DNA of 64,000 bases from Acanthosoma haemorrhoidale (Eukaryota; Arthropoda; Insecta; Hemiptera; Acanthosomatidae). Position 1 is the first letter of the stretch, and each line of letters begins with the position of its first letter. Both the position numbers and the translations under genes were made by a program. The DNA lies in assembly GCA_930367205.1 (NCBI GenBank), contig OV884013.1, forward strand, positions 86,305,333-86,369,332, given 5' to 3'. The notes under the pieces were generated by a model. It saw nothing but the letters and a program-made list of their open reading frames with translations, searched no databases and was not told the origin of the DNA. Positions 50,879 through 62,993 of this stretch are shown piece after piece.

Positions 50879-53800
50879 GTAAGAGGTTTTTTCTTTAAGT
50901 GACTTTATTTTATATGGCAGCTATATACAGCTTATTTTATTAATATATTACATATTGAATGTATATTTATATAATTTAATACATAAATTATGTAATAATT
51001 TACAATTTATTTATTAAAGGATGGGTGAACATTTAGGTTTTTCAATAATTTATCTATACCGCAATATTTAACCATTCCTAGAAAAAATTTAAAATCAAAA
51101 TTTTAATCATTAATAAATAAGCATTAAAACGAAAAAATTGTAACCTAAAAACTTACAAGTGTTCTTGTATTTAGATTACTATGAAAGTGGTTTAATTATT
51201 AAAAAAGAAGATGACGATTATGAAGCAGGTAAAGTATTCATTATTATTTTTTATGTCATAATATACTTACTAGTCAACAAACCGTTTTCCTAGAGGTGAA
51301 TTTATTCTATTTTGTTACAATATCATTATATTGCACAGGAAAGGATGCCAAGACGTCAATCACTTCGGAAACAATTGAACCTGAATATTTTCTTTGTAGT
51401 AAGTATAGGTATTACATTAAAATAATTATCATTAAGTCCTGGTTTTTCAATATTGAGAGTTTTTGTTGGTTGGCCATTGATTTGAATTGATGAAGAATTT
51501 TAAATTTGCATCAGAGAATTTATAAAATCACCACCATTATTTGGATGATGGCCGATCAATAGTTTGTGTGAGTTCATACTAAAAATGAATGACTTTAAGA
51601 TTATAAACTCTTGACATCGATAATTTTTTCCTGAACAGACAGCTATATTGATTAACAGTGGACGTGTCACAGTAAAACAGGTCTCTCTTTGCGACCTATG
51701 CTGGTGTATCTAAGTCAATCAATCCTAACCACCATACAATTGATTAAATGATCCCAATAATTATTGAATTGATATACGGCGAAAAAGAAAGGCCAGAGGT
51801 TTGTGCTAAGCATGTTTTAACAAAGTGGGCGTATAGTTTTTCCATTATTATCTTTCTTCCTTCAACCATGTTTACCTGATTTTGTTTTTTGGTCATTTTT
51901 CTCCCCGAAACATTCCATATAACATTTGTTATACTTCTTTGTTACTGCAGTTGGCAAAAATTATTTACTTATATTTATTTATGACATTTGTTTGTTAATT
52001 ATTATGCTTTGAACTATTTGAATACCCTTACTAATACTAATACTACTACTAATACTATTATAAAACCAATCTTTAATATTATTATCTGCTACTTACGAGT
52101 GGGAAGTTTTTCTGATTAGAAGAAATGTACCCCTTCACTGAATAAAATTCACCCACTTAACCTTTAGAAGGTAAGCCATCTGGCTTTAAATTTGCTCAAA
52201 TAACAAATCGTACTACTCCACTACTCCTATGGTTAACAGAAGTGAGGAATGTCACAAATGGCGAATGCTGCTACCAAATATTATTTTTCAAAATTTTACC
52301 TAACATTCATTCACATTGTACATACATAATATGTGTATATACATTTAATTCTGGCTCATTTACAGACGATGAAGGGTTGAAAAAATGGCAGATCAAAGAA
52401 GAAGAGGAACTTATTGAAGATGGTAAATTAAATTCACTATTAATTATTCATATTTGGTATAGCTGAGGTTTAAGCCTCCTATGCTATTTCTAATCTGATA
52501 AATAATAAATATCTGATAAGGTGTCTTACAGATTTACTTTTACAACCTTCTCGAATTCAAATCCCACAACAGCCCATCCTGCTTAGGCATCACTTCCCCC
52601 ATCATTTAATATATGGATGGATATCATGTTTAATTTATGATATCTATCGTTCCGAATTTTCAAAAATAGATTTTACATGTTCCTTATCTCCCATCAATCT
52701 TACCACTTTTAATCTTATTTATTTAATGTGTTTTTCCATTACTATCTTTCTTCTTTTAAGTGCATTTACCTGATTTTTTTGGGGGGGGGGGGGGTCATTT
52801 TCATCCCTAAAAAATTCCATATAACATTAATTATACTTCTTTGTTACTGCAGTTGGCAAAAATTATTGACTTAAATTTATTTATGAAATTTGTTTGTTAA
52901 TTATCATGCTTTGGACTATTTGTATTCTCTTAAATACTACTATGAAACCAATCTTTAATATTACTGTCTGCTACTTACGAGGTACAATCTTTTAACTTTA
53001 TTTTTTATGTTGGCAACAAATATTTTTGTTATTCTAGAGAGTAATGACCCAGAAATTTTTTTTTTGTTGCGAAAGCTTTAATCCACATCAAATATTTATT
53101 GAAAAATAGGCAGATTTAGCTGTTTACTTTGTTTAATTTAAGAATATTCATTGTGCTGGTAAGTTATTTTCTAAATATATTGATAATATAATCCCTAAAT
53201 ACCAAAAAGGTTTTTAAGGTTGAAAGAGTGTTAAAAAAAAAACAATGATCAAATTTTCAATTCCACTTCAAACTCCATTTAAAACTACTTTTAACTTGAT
53301 TTATGCTTCTTTCACGATAAAAACATATAAATAGCTACTTGAAAAGATGTTCTCTGAAGAAATTTTTTGAAATTAAAATTGGGAGTAGATATAGAAAGTA
53401 CAACAATGTACTTTCTCCCATTGCACCTGTTTTAATCAAACAACTCAACATTAATCTCCTTCTCAAACATTCTTGTTCCAGACATTCATAGTATGTCAAT
53501 ACTTTGTTTGTAGTTTATATTTATAAACTTTGATGAAAAGCTAACAATTCTTTTTCATCGACCTAAGTCCATCTCTCCACAAACTCTTCTACTAAATTAT
53601 GTACTACAGGTAATAATCTTCTCAAAGTTTTATCAAGTTTGTGCAGAAGATTTCTCAAACAACTATATCTCTGTTTAATGCCATTCAAAGCAGCTAGTTT
53701 GCAATTATTTATTTATTGTTTCTTTTTTAAATATCTTACATTATTTTTTCCACATTAAACACAACATATAAATGAGATTAATTTCTTAAACTAATGTCAT

Positions 53801-56800
53801 AAGTTTAATAATAATGTAGATATTTGATAACTAAATATCATGTATTCATAAAAAAACTTTTTCAGTGAAAATGACAGAACTAGAAAAAGAAGATTTAAAG
53901 ACAGAAGAATTTGGTTCGAGTAGTAACTGTAAGTTTTGTTAATTTGGATGCAGTTCATTAAAAAACTATATGATTAAGAACAGATTGGAAGAAATGGTAT
54001 AACTTAGGTTTAAATGATACTAATTGTTTGCTTCTCTTAAATAATTTTCTTTATTTACCACTATGTTTTCCTTTATTTGGCCCATATATTATGTCATCTA
54101 CAAACTATGAAAATTACACAATAATTTAAACATTACAACAGTCAAAATTAAAGATATTAAAATTTAAAATATTAAATTGTCAATATATAAATAAATTCCT
54201 ATTAGAAAATTATAAATAGAAGGGTTGTAAGTTAAAATTATATGAATAGGAAATACAATGTAATATGTCTAAAATTTCTAGAAAATTTGCCAATCTCATA
54301 GAAAAACAAGCAACACTCACCATCACAAAACAACAATCTCTGAAGGATTGGCTAAAATAACAACAATTTAAGGGAAATTCCACCACAGAGCTGAAAATTA
54401 TCAGTTTTAATATTAACATTTTTATTACTGGCAAAGTTGTCTTACTTTGTATCCAGGGTTTCAAGTATCAGCATTTTGAAGTTTTCTTCTTTTATGTAAA
54501 ATTTTCATTTCACATTGATAAGTCGTAGCTATGACTTTCAGTGGCCAGTGCTGAAAATGTTTGGAAGAATTACATGATACATCCTCCTTTTTATGTATGC
54601 TGACCTTCCTCAAACTATAGTGCATGTAAGTACAATCACATACATTGCACCACTATCAACTCAAATATATGAAATCATGCCTAATCAAGCCACAGTTAGA
54701 AACATGGCAATTTATCGATAAGAAGATTTGTGATGAAATAGACAATAGTTATAATATATTTGACTAAACTTATTGTATAGTAAGTTTAGAATGTATATCA
54801 GAAAGACAGAAAATTTATATCGGGAAAAATTATTTATTATAACAAAGAATGTAAAAGATTGAAAATTACATCTTATTAGATAAATAGATAAAATAAAACA
54901 AATGAAATAATGGTTTAATCACATAAAAAAGTTGTAATCAATGAAATATGCTGCTTGATATTGAAATAAGAAAATAATGCATATGCAGAGGAGAGGCTAT
55001 CCTTTTATTTATACAAACTTAGAGTAAAATTACAAAATTTAATTCACCCTTATGAAGTTGATCTATTTTGTGAAAAAGTAAAAGATTCACTAAGAGATAA
55101 TATCCACAAAAAATACCAGCAGGTTAAAAACTAAGTTGTTCACAATCTAGAAAATTCTAGGGATAGGAATGTAAACATTCACAATTCAGAAGCTAATGCC
55201 AATTGTGGTTGTTTTCTCTGCACCGTGAACCTTCAGACATTCAGTTTGAAGACAGAAAAATAGAATTTTTAAATAAGGGTTTACAAGATTGAATAAATAC
55301 ATTGTCTAAAGTGGCAATTACAAGATCTCGTGTATCTGATAGGTAACCAGAGTTAAATGTGCCGATACAGAGGCTGTAACTATGGATTTATGTTTAGGCT
55401 AGTAAAATAATTATGTATCACAATATAGCAAGGGGTCCAAACCCAATTCTGAAGTAAAAATTATTCAGTCAATCAAGACAAGCTTGTAGGTAACAGATTA
55501 GTAATTTTAGAGCCCAATAAGGGACAAGCAATCATTATCCAGCTTACACATGTTAATAAAACTTGTCTGTTGATTGAAGATAGATTTGAGGATTTGGATT
55601 CAGACCCAGAATTTATTGTTGAGGGTAAGGATCTGACTAGTTTGTGGCAAATGAACACATTACCTCCAAGACTATGGAATATAAAAATCCATAAAGATGG
55701 CTTCCCTGTAAGGCCAATAGTTTAATTAATATTGGCACCAGCCAAAAAAAGAGTAAAAGATCTAAAAAGTAATTTTATAAAATAAACAGTTATAAATCAT
55801 TGTCATCATTTGGTATGCTCTTAGTAATATAGTCTTTGATTGACAAATTAATTAGTAAAGGGAAAAATTCAAATTTCATTCGGATTTGTAAAAAAATGCA
55901 AGCTCTTCTGCCACCTAATGGTATTATGTTAGATATTTGGGTGTAGGAAACAATCAGTTGTTACAAGATAGCACATACTCCACCGAATATACCTGAGTAC
56001 ATTAGAAAAACCCTCCAGAGACCACATGGAATGCTCCGGAGTGTACAGGTTGAGGTGGAATATATGCAAATGTAACATTGACAATAGTGGGAGGGAAGTC
56101 AGCATATATAAAAAGGAGCATAAATAGCTACTAGGCTGTCGAAATTAAGAAAAACTAACTATTTCAAAATCGAACCTCAACTTCAATGTCTCTGGAAGAA
56201 ATTGGAGGTACACTTAGCAGTGTAGGAGTTAGGTTCATACTGACAACTTTAAATCAGTTTTATAGACTCAAATTGAGTAGGCAATTATGTAGACACTAAG
56301 TTTCTTTCTAGAGGTTAAGATCCCCAAATCCTTTTAGATAGGAATGGAATTCATGTTTTTATTGTTAGTAGTCAAGTAATCATTAGGCTATGATGACTAA
56401 TTATAATTCTAAAGTATAGAATAAAAATACACTTATTAATCCTATTCATATTTAGGTAAACAAATTTAATACTAGAATTAGTTTCTTTGCTATCTTTTAA
56501 CCCTTTGGATCAATTTTTTTGTAATGAAAATTTGTTTAATCCTTATTAAACTGAATTATTTTTTTTTTAAATATATGTAAAGGCAATTAACCAAGTAGAA
56601 AGTGAAGAACAATATCGAGAGAAATCCACATTGTTAGGCGGGAGTCTCCTTGTTTCTAAACAGCATATTAAATGTTTGCAAAAAAACCATTACCTTCATA
56701 ACTAATATAAATAAATACATTACATCTCTAACCAAAAATAATTCAGTTTATTTTTTAAATTGCTTTCGCAACTTAAGAAAATTGCTTTTAAACAAATAAA

Positions 56801-58567
56801 AAATGTAAATTGCTAAAATATTGACAAAAAAATATTAGCACACAATTAATGTGTTCTGAACCATCATAACTTAAAAATTTAAAGCTTCTCAGTTGGAACT
56901 TGAGAAGTCATAAATAAAAAATTACAAGTTAATAAAATGGGCTTTCTGTTACTTTTACATTTAATTTTTAATCTTTGAACTTCTTCTTATTGTATTTAAC
57001 CAATGTATAAACAGGATATTTCAAGGTGTTGAATTTACTTTAAAGTTTTAAATAAATTAAATCTTTTTATGAACCCTATCTTGGAACATTTAGACATATG
57101 AGAATAAGATGACTGCCCTGTACCATATACAAAGTAGATCCTCCCCCTTTAGACTCACTAATAACAATGGTTAGAAGTTTTCAAGGTCATTAGAAGTCAT
57201 TGAAGGTTGGGTTGTTTCTTGGATTTCTGGGGGAAATTTCCCATTTGAAATATTTATTATGAACTTGATACATGACAAAAATTACTTGTAATATTCTCTC
57301 TCTATATAATAATAATATTCTATTCTTCCTTTTCTAAATTTCAATATAGATTTTTTTGTTTTTTTCATCGAAAATTTTCAGATTTAATATCATAATACAT
57401 TCCTTCTAGGATATTGCCCTTTATAATTAATTACTGTAATATTAAATAATTCTCCTACACTTAGTTTTATTTATTATATTTTCAAAAACAACTGAATAAA
57501 TTATGGTGCTAATAAATGTTTATCATGTTTTAGACTCTCCTAAAAGAAAATCCCCTGAATGTTTTCACTGTGGAAAGAGATCAATGTATAAAAAAGGACT
57601 AAAGCGACATATAAAAGCATATCATATACCTTGTATTGAAACTCATGTAAAAATTGAAAATAAACCAAGAAACTGTGAAAAATATTTCTATAAGCTTTGT
57701 GGTGGAAAATGCAATCAACATGATTTTAATAAACTTCTGCAAATAAACGATAGAAGTAAAAACTTCAATTGTACATCAAGCAGTATTACAAGTACATATC
57801 ATAGAAATTTAAGAAAACATTTTAAATGCAACCATAGTGAAAGAAGATCTTTCTCATGCAAGTTTTGTAACTTTCGAACAAGGGAAAGTGTTACATTGAA
57901 AAGCCATACAATGGCACATCATACTATGGAAAAACCTTATCGATGTTCACATTGTGATTATAGAACTACATGGTCTTATTATATAAGGCAGCATTTTGTA
58001 TCCAAGCACACGGATGAAAAACGACACACGTGCTCTATGTGTGAGTACAAGACATCATATGCTTGCGCTCTGAAGTTGCATGTCATGGCTAGGCACACAA
58101 AGGAAAAACCTCAAAAATGTAAGCTTTGTAATTTTAAATGTGTACAATCCAGCTCATTGAAAAGGCATATTATTGCAAAACACACAAATGAAAAACCATA
58201 TCATTGCTTTGAATGCGACTTCAAATCTTCACAACAAGCTACCTTACGGGCCCACAAAATGGCCTACCATACAAATGAGAGACCTCACAAATGCCAATTG
58301 TGCGATTACAAGTCTGTATTGTCAGGAAATTTAGCAAGGCATTTTAGAGCTTTGCATTTGAAAGAGAAACCTTTTCATTGCAATGTCTGCTGTTATAAAA
58401 CTGCAATTCCGACAAACCTTAAAAGGCACATCAAATATAAGCACTTAAATATAAAACCTCACAGATGTTCTTTCTGTCAATATAAATCTGCTGTAAATGG
58501 AGATTTAAAGAGGCATTTGGAAATTATGCATTCCACTGAATCAAAACTTGTTTTCAAAGGTAATTAA
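50866..58567 (+). CDS. C2H2 zinc-finger protein, six coding exons: whole gene span
   Basis: Joining 50866-50878, 51175-51228, 51339-51398, 52366-52422, 53866-53928 and 57534-58567 gives a single 426-aa frame. The start ATG in AGAAGATGTCTACACCAT was chosen because its donor (GTAAGA) leaves phase 1, which exactly fits the next acceptor. Every intron is phase 1. Residues 1-82 are an acidic leader ([26 protein letters not shown]) with no known domain. Residues 92-113 hold one C2H2 finger, 162-183 a degenerate one lacking a cysteine, and 191-415 eight tandem fingers at exact 29-residue spacing (CKFC, CSHC, CSMC, CKLC, CFEC, CQLC, CNVC, CSFC). The finger pattern CxxCxYKT/S…H…H resembles the REST-like and generic insect C2H2 group. 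Likely a nuclear DNA-binding regulator; targets unknown. No BTB, ZAD or KRAB domain is seen. Confidence 0.92.
51175..51228 (+). CDS. Zinc-finger gene exon 2
   Basis: Acceptor CTTGTATTTAG; the donor GTAAAG follows GAAGCAG. Encodes [17 protein letters not shown]. 54 bases, phase 1 at both ends. Confidence 0.85.
51339..51398 (+). CDS. Zinc-finger gene exon 3
   Basis: Acceptor ATTGCACAG, donor GTAAGT. Encodes [19 protein letters not shown]. 60 bases, phase 1 at both ends. Confidence 0.85.
51836..52099. repeat. Intronic duplicated block, copy 1
   Basis: About 260 bases (from GTTTTTCCATTATTATC to CTACTTACGAG) recur at 52730-52981 in the next intron with scattered differences. This copy carries an expanded TAATAC/TAC stretch near 52030-52060. 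The two copies flank the exon at 52366-52422. Confidence 0.88.
52366..52422 (+). CDS. Zinc-finger gene exon 4
   Basis: Acceptor TCATTTACAG; the donor GTAAAT follows GAAGATG. Encodes [18 protein letters not shown], strongly acidic. 57 bases, phase 1 at both ends. Confidence 0.87.
52730..52981. repeat. Intronic duplicated block, copy 2
   Basis: Partner of 51836-52099. It differs by a T7G14 run at 52774-52794 where copy 1 has a T-rich stretch with only two Gs, and it lacks the expanded TAC repeat. Confidence 0.88.
53866..53928 (+). CDS. Zinc-finger gene exon 5
   Basis: Acceptor CTTTTTCAG; the donor GTAAGT follows AGTAACT. Encodes [20 protein letters not shown]. 63 bases, phase 1 at both ends. 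Confidence 0.87.
54960..55965 (+). mobile_element. Penelope-like retroelement fossil
   Basis: Decayed plus-strand reading inside the last zinc-finger intron. In order: [17 protein letters not shown]…[21 protein letters not shown] (about 54980-55130); [10 protein letters not shown] (about 55261); [15 protein letters not shown] with [12 protein letters not shown] (about 55497-55590); [20 protein letters not shown] (about 55661-55722); and a trace of a [19 protein letters not shown] block (about 55870-55945). The order and the PK/NIKIHK…PLRPIV signature match Penelope-like reverse transcriptases. The catalytic YxDD and any GIY-YIG endonuclease were not found. Interrupted by stops and frameshifts. 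Confidence 0.72.
57534..58567 (+). CDS. Zinc-finger gene terminal exon (finger array)
   Basis: Acceptor CATGTTTTAG, stop TAA at 58565-58567. Encodes residues 83-426. First finger [17 protein letters not shown] at 92; a 48-residue spacer; a degenerate finger with only one cysteine at 162-183; then eight well-formed fingers. Linkers such as HTNEKPYHC and HTKEKPQKC follow the TGEKP-like consensus. The frame stays open to the left of the acceptor, so an ATG at 57503 is in frame, but the AG at 57532-57533 and the phase-1 fit to the upstream exons argue that splicing enters at 57534. Confidence 0.97.
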
Positions 58568-58651
58568 AACCAATGTTATGTCTAGCAGTAAAAGTTTTTA
58601 TGACTGTACCAGAGCAGGCATTATTAACTTGTATAACTTTTATATGATATA

Positions 58652-58657
58652 AATAAA
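58652..58657 (+). terminator. Polyadenylation signal of the zinc-finger gene
   Basis: AATAAA 85 bases past the stop codon, within ATATAAATAAATGATTG. Position and context are typical. Confidence 0.65.
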
Positions 58658-60699
58658 TGATTGTGTAGAACATAACTCTTTAGATTATGGTTTAAAATAT
58701 TTTTTTTTTTAATAGTCAAATTACTGCTTTTATATATATATATATTTTGAGTTTGTAGAAGGAAAATAGAATATTTAAATTCTTTGAAACATTTATTTAA
58801 ATTGTAATTCGTTTATTTCAGTTCAATAAAAGTATTAGTTTAATTATTATGTGCAAACATTATCTACTATTAATAATGTCTTGAAATTCTTTCTTTTGTT
58901 AATAGTATTTTCCAAGTATGACATCAGTTTTATAATCATTATTTTGTACGATTCTTATTATTAAAAATTGTTAATTTTAGAAATACTCATGGCTCTATGC
59001 CTACAGTTGTGGGTTTGCATTTAAAATTTAATTAATTTCAACTAGCAAAACTGCCAAAAGTATTGTGTTCAGCCAGTTAAATTACTTATTAACTACAATA
59101 TTATCAAAATGTGTCATTGGGTAAGGTATAATGGCTCTCACATTTTTTTTTTTAGAAGACCATTTATTTCTTCTAATCCTTGATTATACCTATAAGGTAT
59201 ACCTATATAAGGTAAATATACCTTGATTATAACTATGATGTATTTTCACATTCTTGATTGCAAACATTTAACTCAGAAGTTGTCAATTTATTCTTTGGTT
59301 TCTGCAGTACTCCTGGGCCCTTCCATAAAAAATTTTTTTTGGTCCTTATCTTTTTCAAGAAATTTTTAGAACCTGTTCTATGTTTACCATTTTCAACCTG
59401 CTTCTGCCATCCCTGATCCTGTGTTTCTGTGAACTTCATGTTCCTTCATATGGAAGTGCTGCATGTGGGGATCTTAGTCTGGTCTTAAGATATTTCTCTG
59501 GCATTTTCCCCTTCCCAATATTGTCAATATATTGTTATTACTACTTTAAATCTATTGTTTTCTTATTTATTTGGGTATAATGCCCATATTTACTCCAACT
59601 TCAGGCAGAGTTAGGGGGGGGGGGTGGTTCTCTAGTATCATAGTTTTCTAGCCAGAGTAGATATGCTGAATTTATTTAATGGAACATCCATAAATATAAA
59701 ATCTGTGTCCCAGATAAGAATCAAACGAACATTCCAGCTCTTTTTTTTCCTTTTCCGATCTTCTCTTTACATAGGCAAGGCAGAACAAAAAAATATGAAA
59801 CAGGTTGTTCTTTTGAGATCCTCTTGATTCCAGTATATGCTAGTGCCAAGGTCAGTTCAGACAACATTTTTTTCTTTTTTCTTGTTGCACATTGTTAGGT
59901 GCACATATCTGCTTTCTGGTCAGCGGTTTGTTCTATTTCCAAAGAGGATGAGAATCAATTCTGAACATTTTAAATAAATGTGCTTTCAGTGTACTGCTCT
60001 CTGTATCTCACCTGTCATAAATCTCTTAATTGTTAGTCATATCTTACTTTTGATATAGGCAGATGATTTACCTTATATTTATTTTCAAGTTAAAGGAAAT
60101 TTATCACTACAGCCTGGATTTTTTTAAATACACGTTCTAATGCGGATCACAGAAAAAATTCTTGGGAGGGTTTCAAATGCCGTTGGGTGTGCGCCCTCTA
60201 GGGGAGGATCTAGGATAGTCAATGTGATTTTTCATTGGCTAGTAATTTTGTAATTATAGTGCGCTAAAACCCCAATAGATATTCTTAACCAGTACTTACA
60301 TAATTTATATTTGGTACTCTATTCATCACTGAGGTTTGATAATTTGTTGTTTTGTGTATTTTTCTTGTCACTGGATCGTTAAGTTGATCCTCTAAGCATA
60401 GGCAGATCAAGCCAAATAGACCCAAAAAGCTGTGGATTTCTACTTTGCTTTTAGTATTGTCTTCTTAGGCATTTTATAATCCTGATGACATTTTTAGCTT
60501 CTCCCAAAACTTGCGAAATTCAGGGCATGACAGGATCGGTGGGTATAGTGGTTTTGACAGAAACACATGGCTCCAGGCGTCTTTCCACATATTTGTTTTA
60601 AAACAGACAATGTCCAATGCGTTTTCCGTCCTAACAACTTTGAGAAGTACTCCGCTTTCACTCCCGATCGTATATATACCATAAATGTTTCCATAAATT
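58658..60699. other. Intergenic DNA after the zinc-finger gene
   Basis: AT-rich with a TA dinucleotide run near 58731-58745 and a G11 run at 59614-59624. No exon recognised. Confidence 0.45.
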
Positions 60700-61006
60700 A
60701 ATTCGGTGCCGCGAGTAATAAATAAATGACGGAAAGAAGTGTTGTTAACTATAAGCGAGGACGACAGGACCGGGGGCCGAAGCAGGGATGACGTACGGCG
60801 GCGGTAGATCAGCGGGCCGACAAGAAGACAGCGGATATATGGCTCTATTAGCCGGTTCCAGCCGCGGCTATTTTTCACTGCCTTCTAGACGGATGTGCAG
60901 ATATCTGTCAGGGCCGCACTCAGCCCGCTCATTGTTCGGATTGATCGGCCAGCTCTTATCTCTTCTCCAACTCTCCGCTAACGCCTCCCAATCTTTTCGG
61001 CTCAAG
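60700..61006 (+). promoter_or_regulatory. GC-rich promoter-like island ending in a splice donor
   Basis: GC/CpG-rich block in AT-rich DNA, much like the island at 8.6-9.0 kb. It ends at 61006 with CGGCTCAAG followed by GTAAGG, a near-consensus donor. This suggests a first exon of a plus-strand transcript running right. The block is open in one plus frame from 60788, with a possible start at 60839 giving MALLAGSSRGYFSLPSRRM…, but no domain is recognised, so it may be an untranslated exon or non-coding RNA. A 134-codon minus-strand frame overlaps 60474-60878 and starts with GTG, so it is not called a gene. Confidence 0.38.
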
Positions 61007-62850
61007 GTAAGGGCATCTTGGGAGTGATGCGGATTTCAACCCTTAGTCTTGCCCCTCGTTCTAGGACATCTGCAACAATGGATCCGTCATTTTTTTTTTT
61101 CCCCCTTCATAGCCCCTTTAAATTTACAGATAATTATATATCCTCAGGCAAATCTATTTACAAATTATTTTTGTATTTCCCGTAGCATCGCTACATTATG
61201 TACAGGTTTTGTTATTTTATAAAAATGATATAATGAATAAACAAGTATAATGATATACATTATATGTGACTGGACTAAACTGACTAATAAAGGTGATGGG
61301 GCTCACCTTTTTGATCAAACTTAAAACTAACTCACATACTAATTCTTAACCTAATTTTTCCCCGGCAGTCTGTTGCCATCGATGCGGGAGGGGATAATAT
61401 CTACTTTTCATCCGTCACTCTACCGAAGAGCAATTTATACATACTTGTAGGTTTTATTTTGACGAATAAAGGGATTTTGATGAAATGACAGTAAACTACA
61501 GTTCAGATTTGTGGCCACCAATTGGAAAATAAAAATGTTTCATCGGCCAACGTGTACCAAACAATCAGTAGACGTTTTTTCCCCTCCCATATCACCTTGT
61601 TATAAAATTAATTAGACTTTTAAAATATAGATTCAAAACAAAGAATCTGTTGCTATTATGTACTGTAGTTACCTAAATTTTATATAATTTATATAACCAA
61701 ATATTATTTATATTTTGCAATGAAATGCTCATTGAACATTGTTCAGGAAGTACACGAAGGTACAAAGGTGATGGAGCTCACCTTAAGAATAGTACTTGTG
61801 GACGGGGTCCTACACGAGTATCTTTTCCTTTTAACACCGGCCCAGCTGCCGATTTTCTTCTATTATATTGATTTGGTATTGATGCATTTCATTTCACTGG
61901 ATACATTGTGTTTTGAAATTAAGATCATAACTGATTTCAAAGAAATGTTTTAATAAGCAAAGCAGGTTTGTAGAGTAGTTGGCAGCGAGAAGGAGGAGGT
62001 GGGTGGAGGGAGTTGGGGTGGGGAGCATCAAGTATAGTGGACCACAAATTTCGATGTTTTAAAACGGACTTACGGATAAAATACTTGATTACCACTGGTT
62101 TAGATAATCTCATTTAGATTCATAAAATTTCGGGGTGAAGCTAAGAATTCCTTTTCTGGGTGAGGGAGGGAGGTGTGATAAGTTTGTTTTAATTGCGAAG
62201 GTAAAAAAAATACACATCTATACTTATTCACTACTATTTATGATGTAATAAAGATTTCATATTTAAATTTTTTTTTGTTAGAATTTCAGGGAATTGAGTC
62301 CCCGTAAACCCCCCTACTTGGTTACGCCTCTGATTTAATATACATCCATCCATGTAGAAACATTTTGTTTCCATGGAGCTGAGGAGCCTTCTAAAATTAA
62401 AGCGGTTGGGTGACCTCACAGGTTGTAAGTAATTAAATAAGTGCATTTAAACCAGCCTGAATTTAAAAAAAAAAAAAAGTGTATATATTTCTATTTAGAA
62501 TTTTGTTTTACAATAAATTTTTACAAGTGTGTTTTTGTTTCTGAATAGAGGGAATCATTTATACAATAATAAAAGTAAGTACAAATTATTGATACAAAAC
62601 TTACCAATTTAATTAAACAAAAAACTAAATTTGTTATAGAGGGGTTAAAAACCTCTCATATATCTTTTTCCATGTTAGTACAGAATTTTATATTTTTAAT
62701 ATGCCTGAATCTATTTTGGCTAATTAACATAATCATTGAGATCGTTCTAAATGGGTCATGTTTGAAAATCAGAAATAAATTTCGACATATTATTCGATAT
62801 ATTCGTAAAAACCTCAACTCCTCTCCAACTAGCATATTTCCACTACAATT
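61007..62850. other. DNA between the 61-kb island and the CRAL-TRIO gene's 3' end
   Basis: AT-rich with a T-rich run near 61091 and G-rich patches at about 61990-62035. A 77-codon plus-strand frame at 61720-61953 has no recognised match. The 3' UTR of the minus-strand CRAL-TRIO gene must begin here. I found no AATAAA in good position; an ATTAAA at 62695-62700 (minus strand) is possible. Confidence 0.4.
61290..61784. repeat. Paired 20-bp palindrome-like repeats
   Basis: AAGGTGATGGGGCTCACCTT at 61290-61309 and the same with one change at 61765-61784, 475 bases apart. Each has AAGGTGA/TCACCTT arms around six bases. They might mark a small element's ends or dispersed regulatory palindromes. Confidence 0.6.
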
Positions 62851-62993
62851 TCAGTCAAACGTTAAAGACCTGAATGTTCCCTCGATGCCATACGTGGCAG
62901 TTGAATCTGGTGGTCGCTTTTTCTCATCTGACACCATCTCGGAAGTCATCTTGAACCAGTCTCTTTTTTTCTCCAGCATCTTTATCCAATATT
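62851..62993 (-). CDS. CRAL-TRIO gene terminal exon
   Basis: Acceptor (minus) TTACACCATTGCAG; stop TGA at 62853-62851. Two bases complete a Glu codon with the previous exon. Encodes YWIKMLEKKRDWFKMTSEMV… to RSLTFD, the tail typical of clavesin/TTP-like proteins. Confidence 0.93.

Noticed and set aside
57503..57533. In-frame ATG upstream of the finger exon as the true start
   Set aside because: Four upstream exons plus a start exon join in perfect phase at the acceptor 57532-57533, and the bases before it form a typical intron end.
60474..60878. 134-codon minus-strand frame
   Set aside because: It begins with GTG, overlaps the GC island and shows no domain. More likely a by-product of GC-rich sequence.
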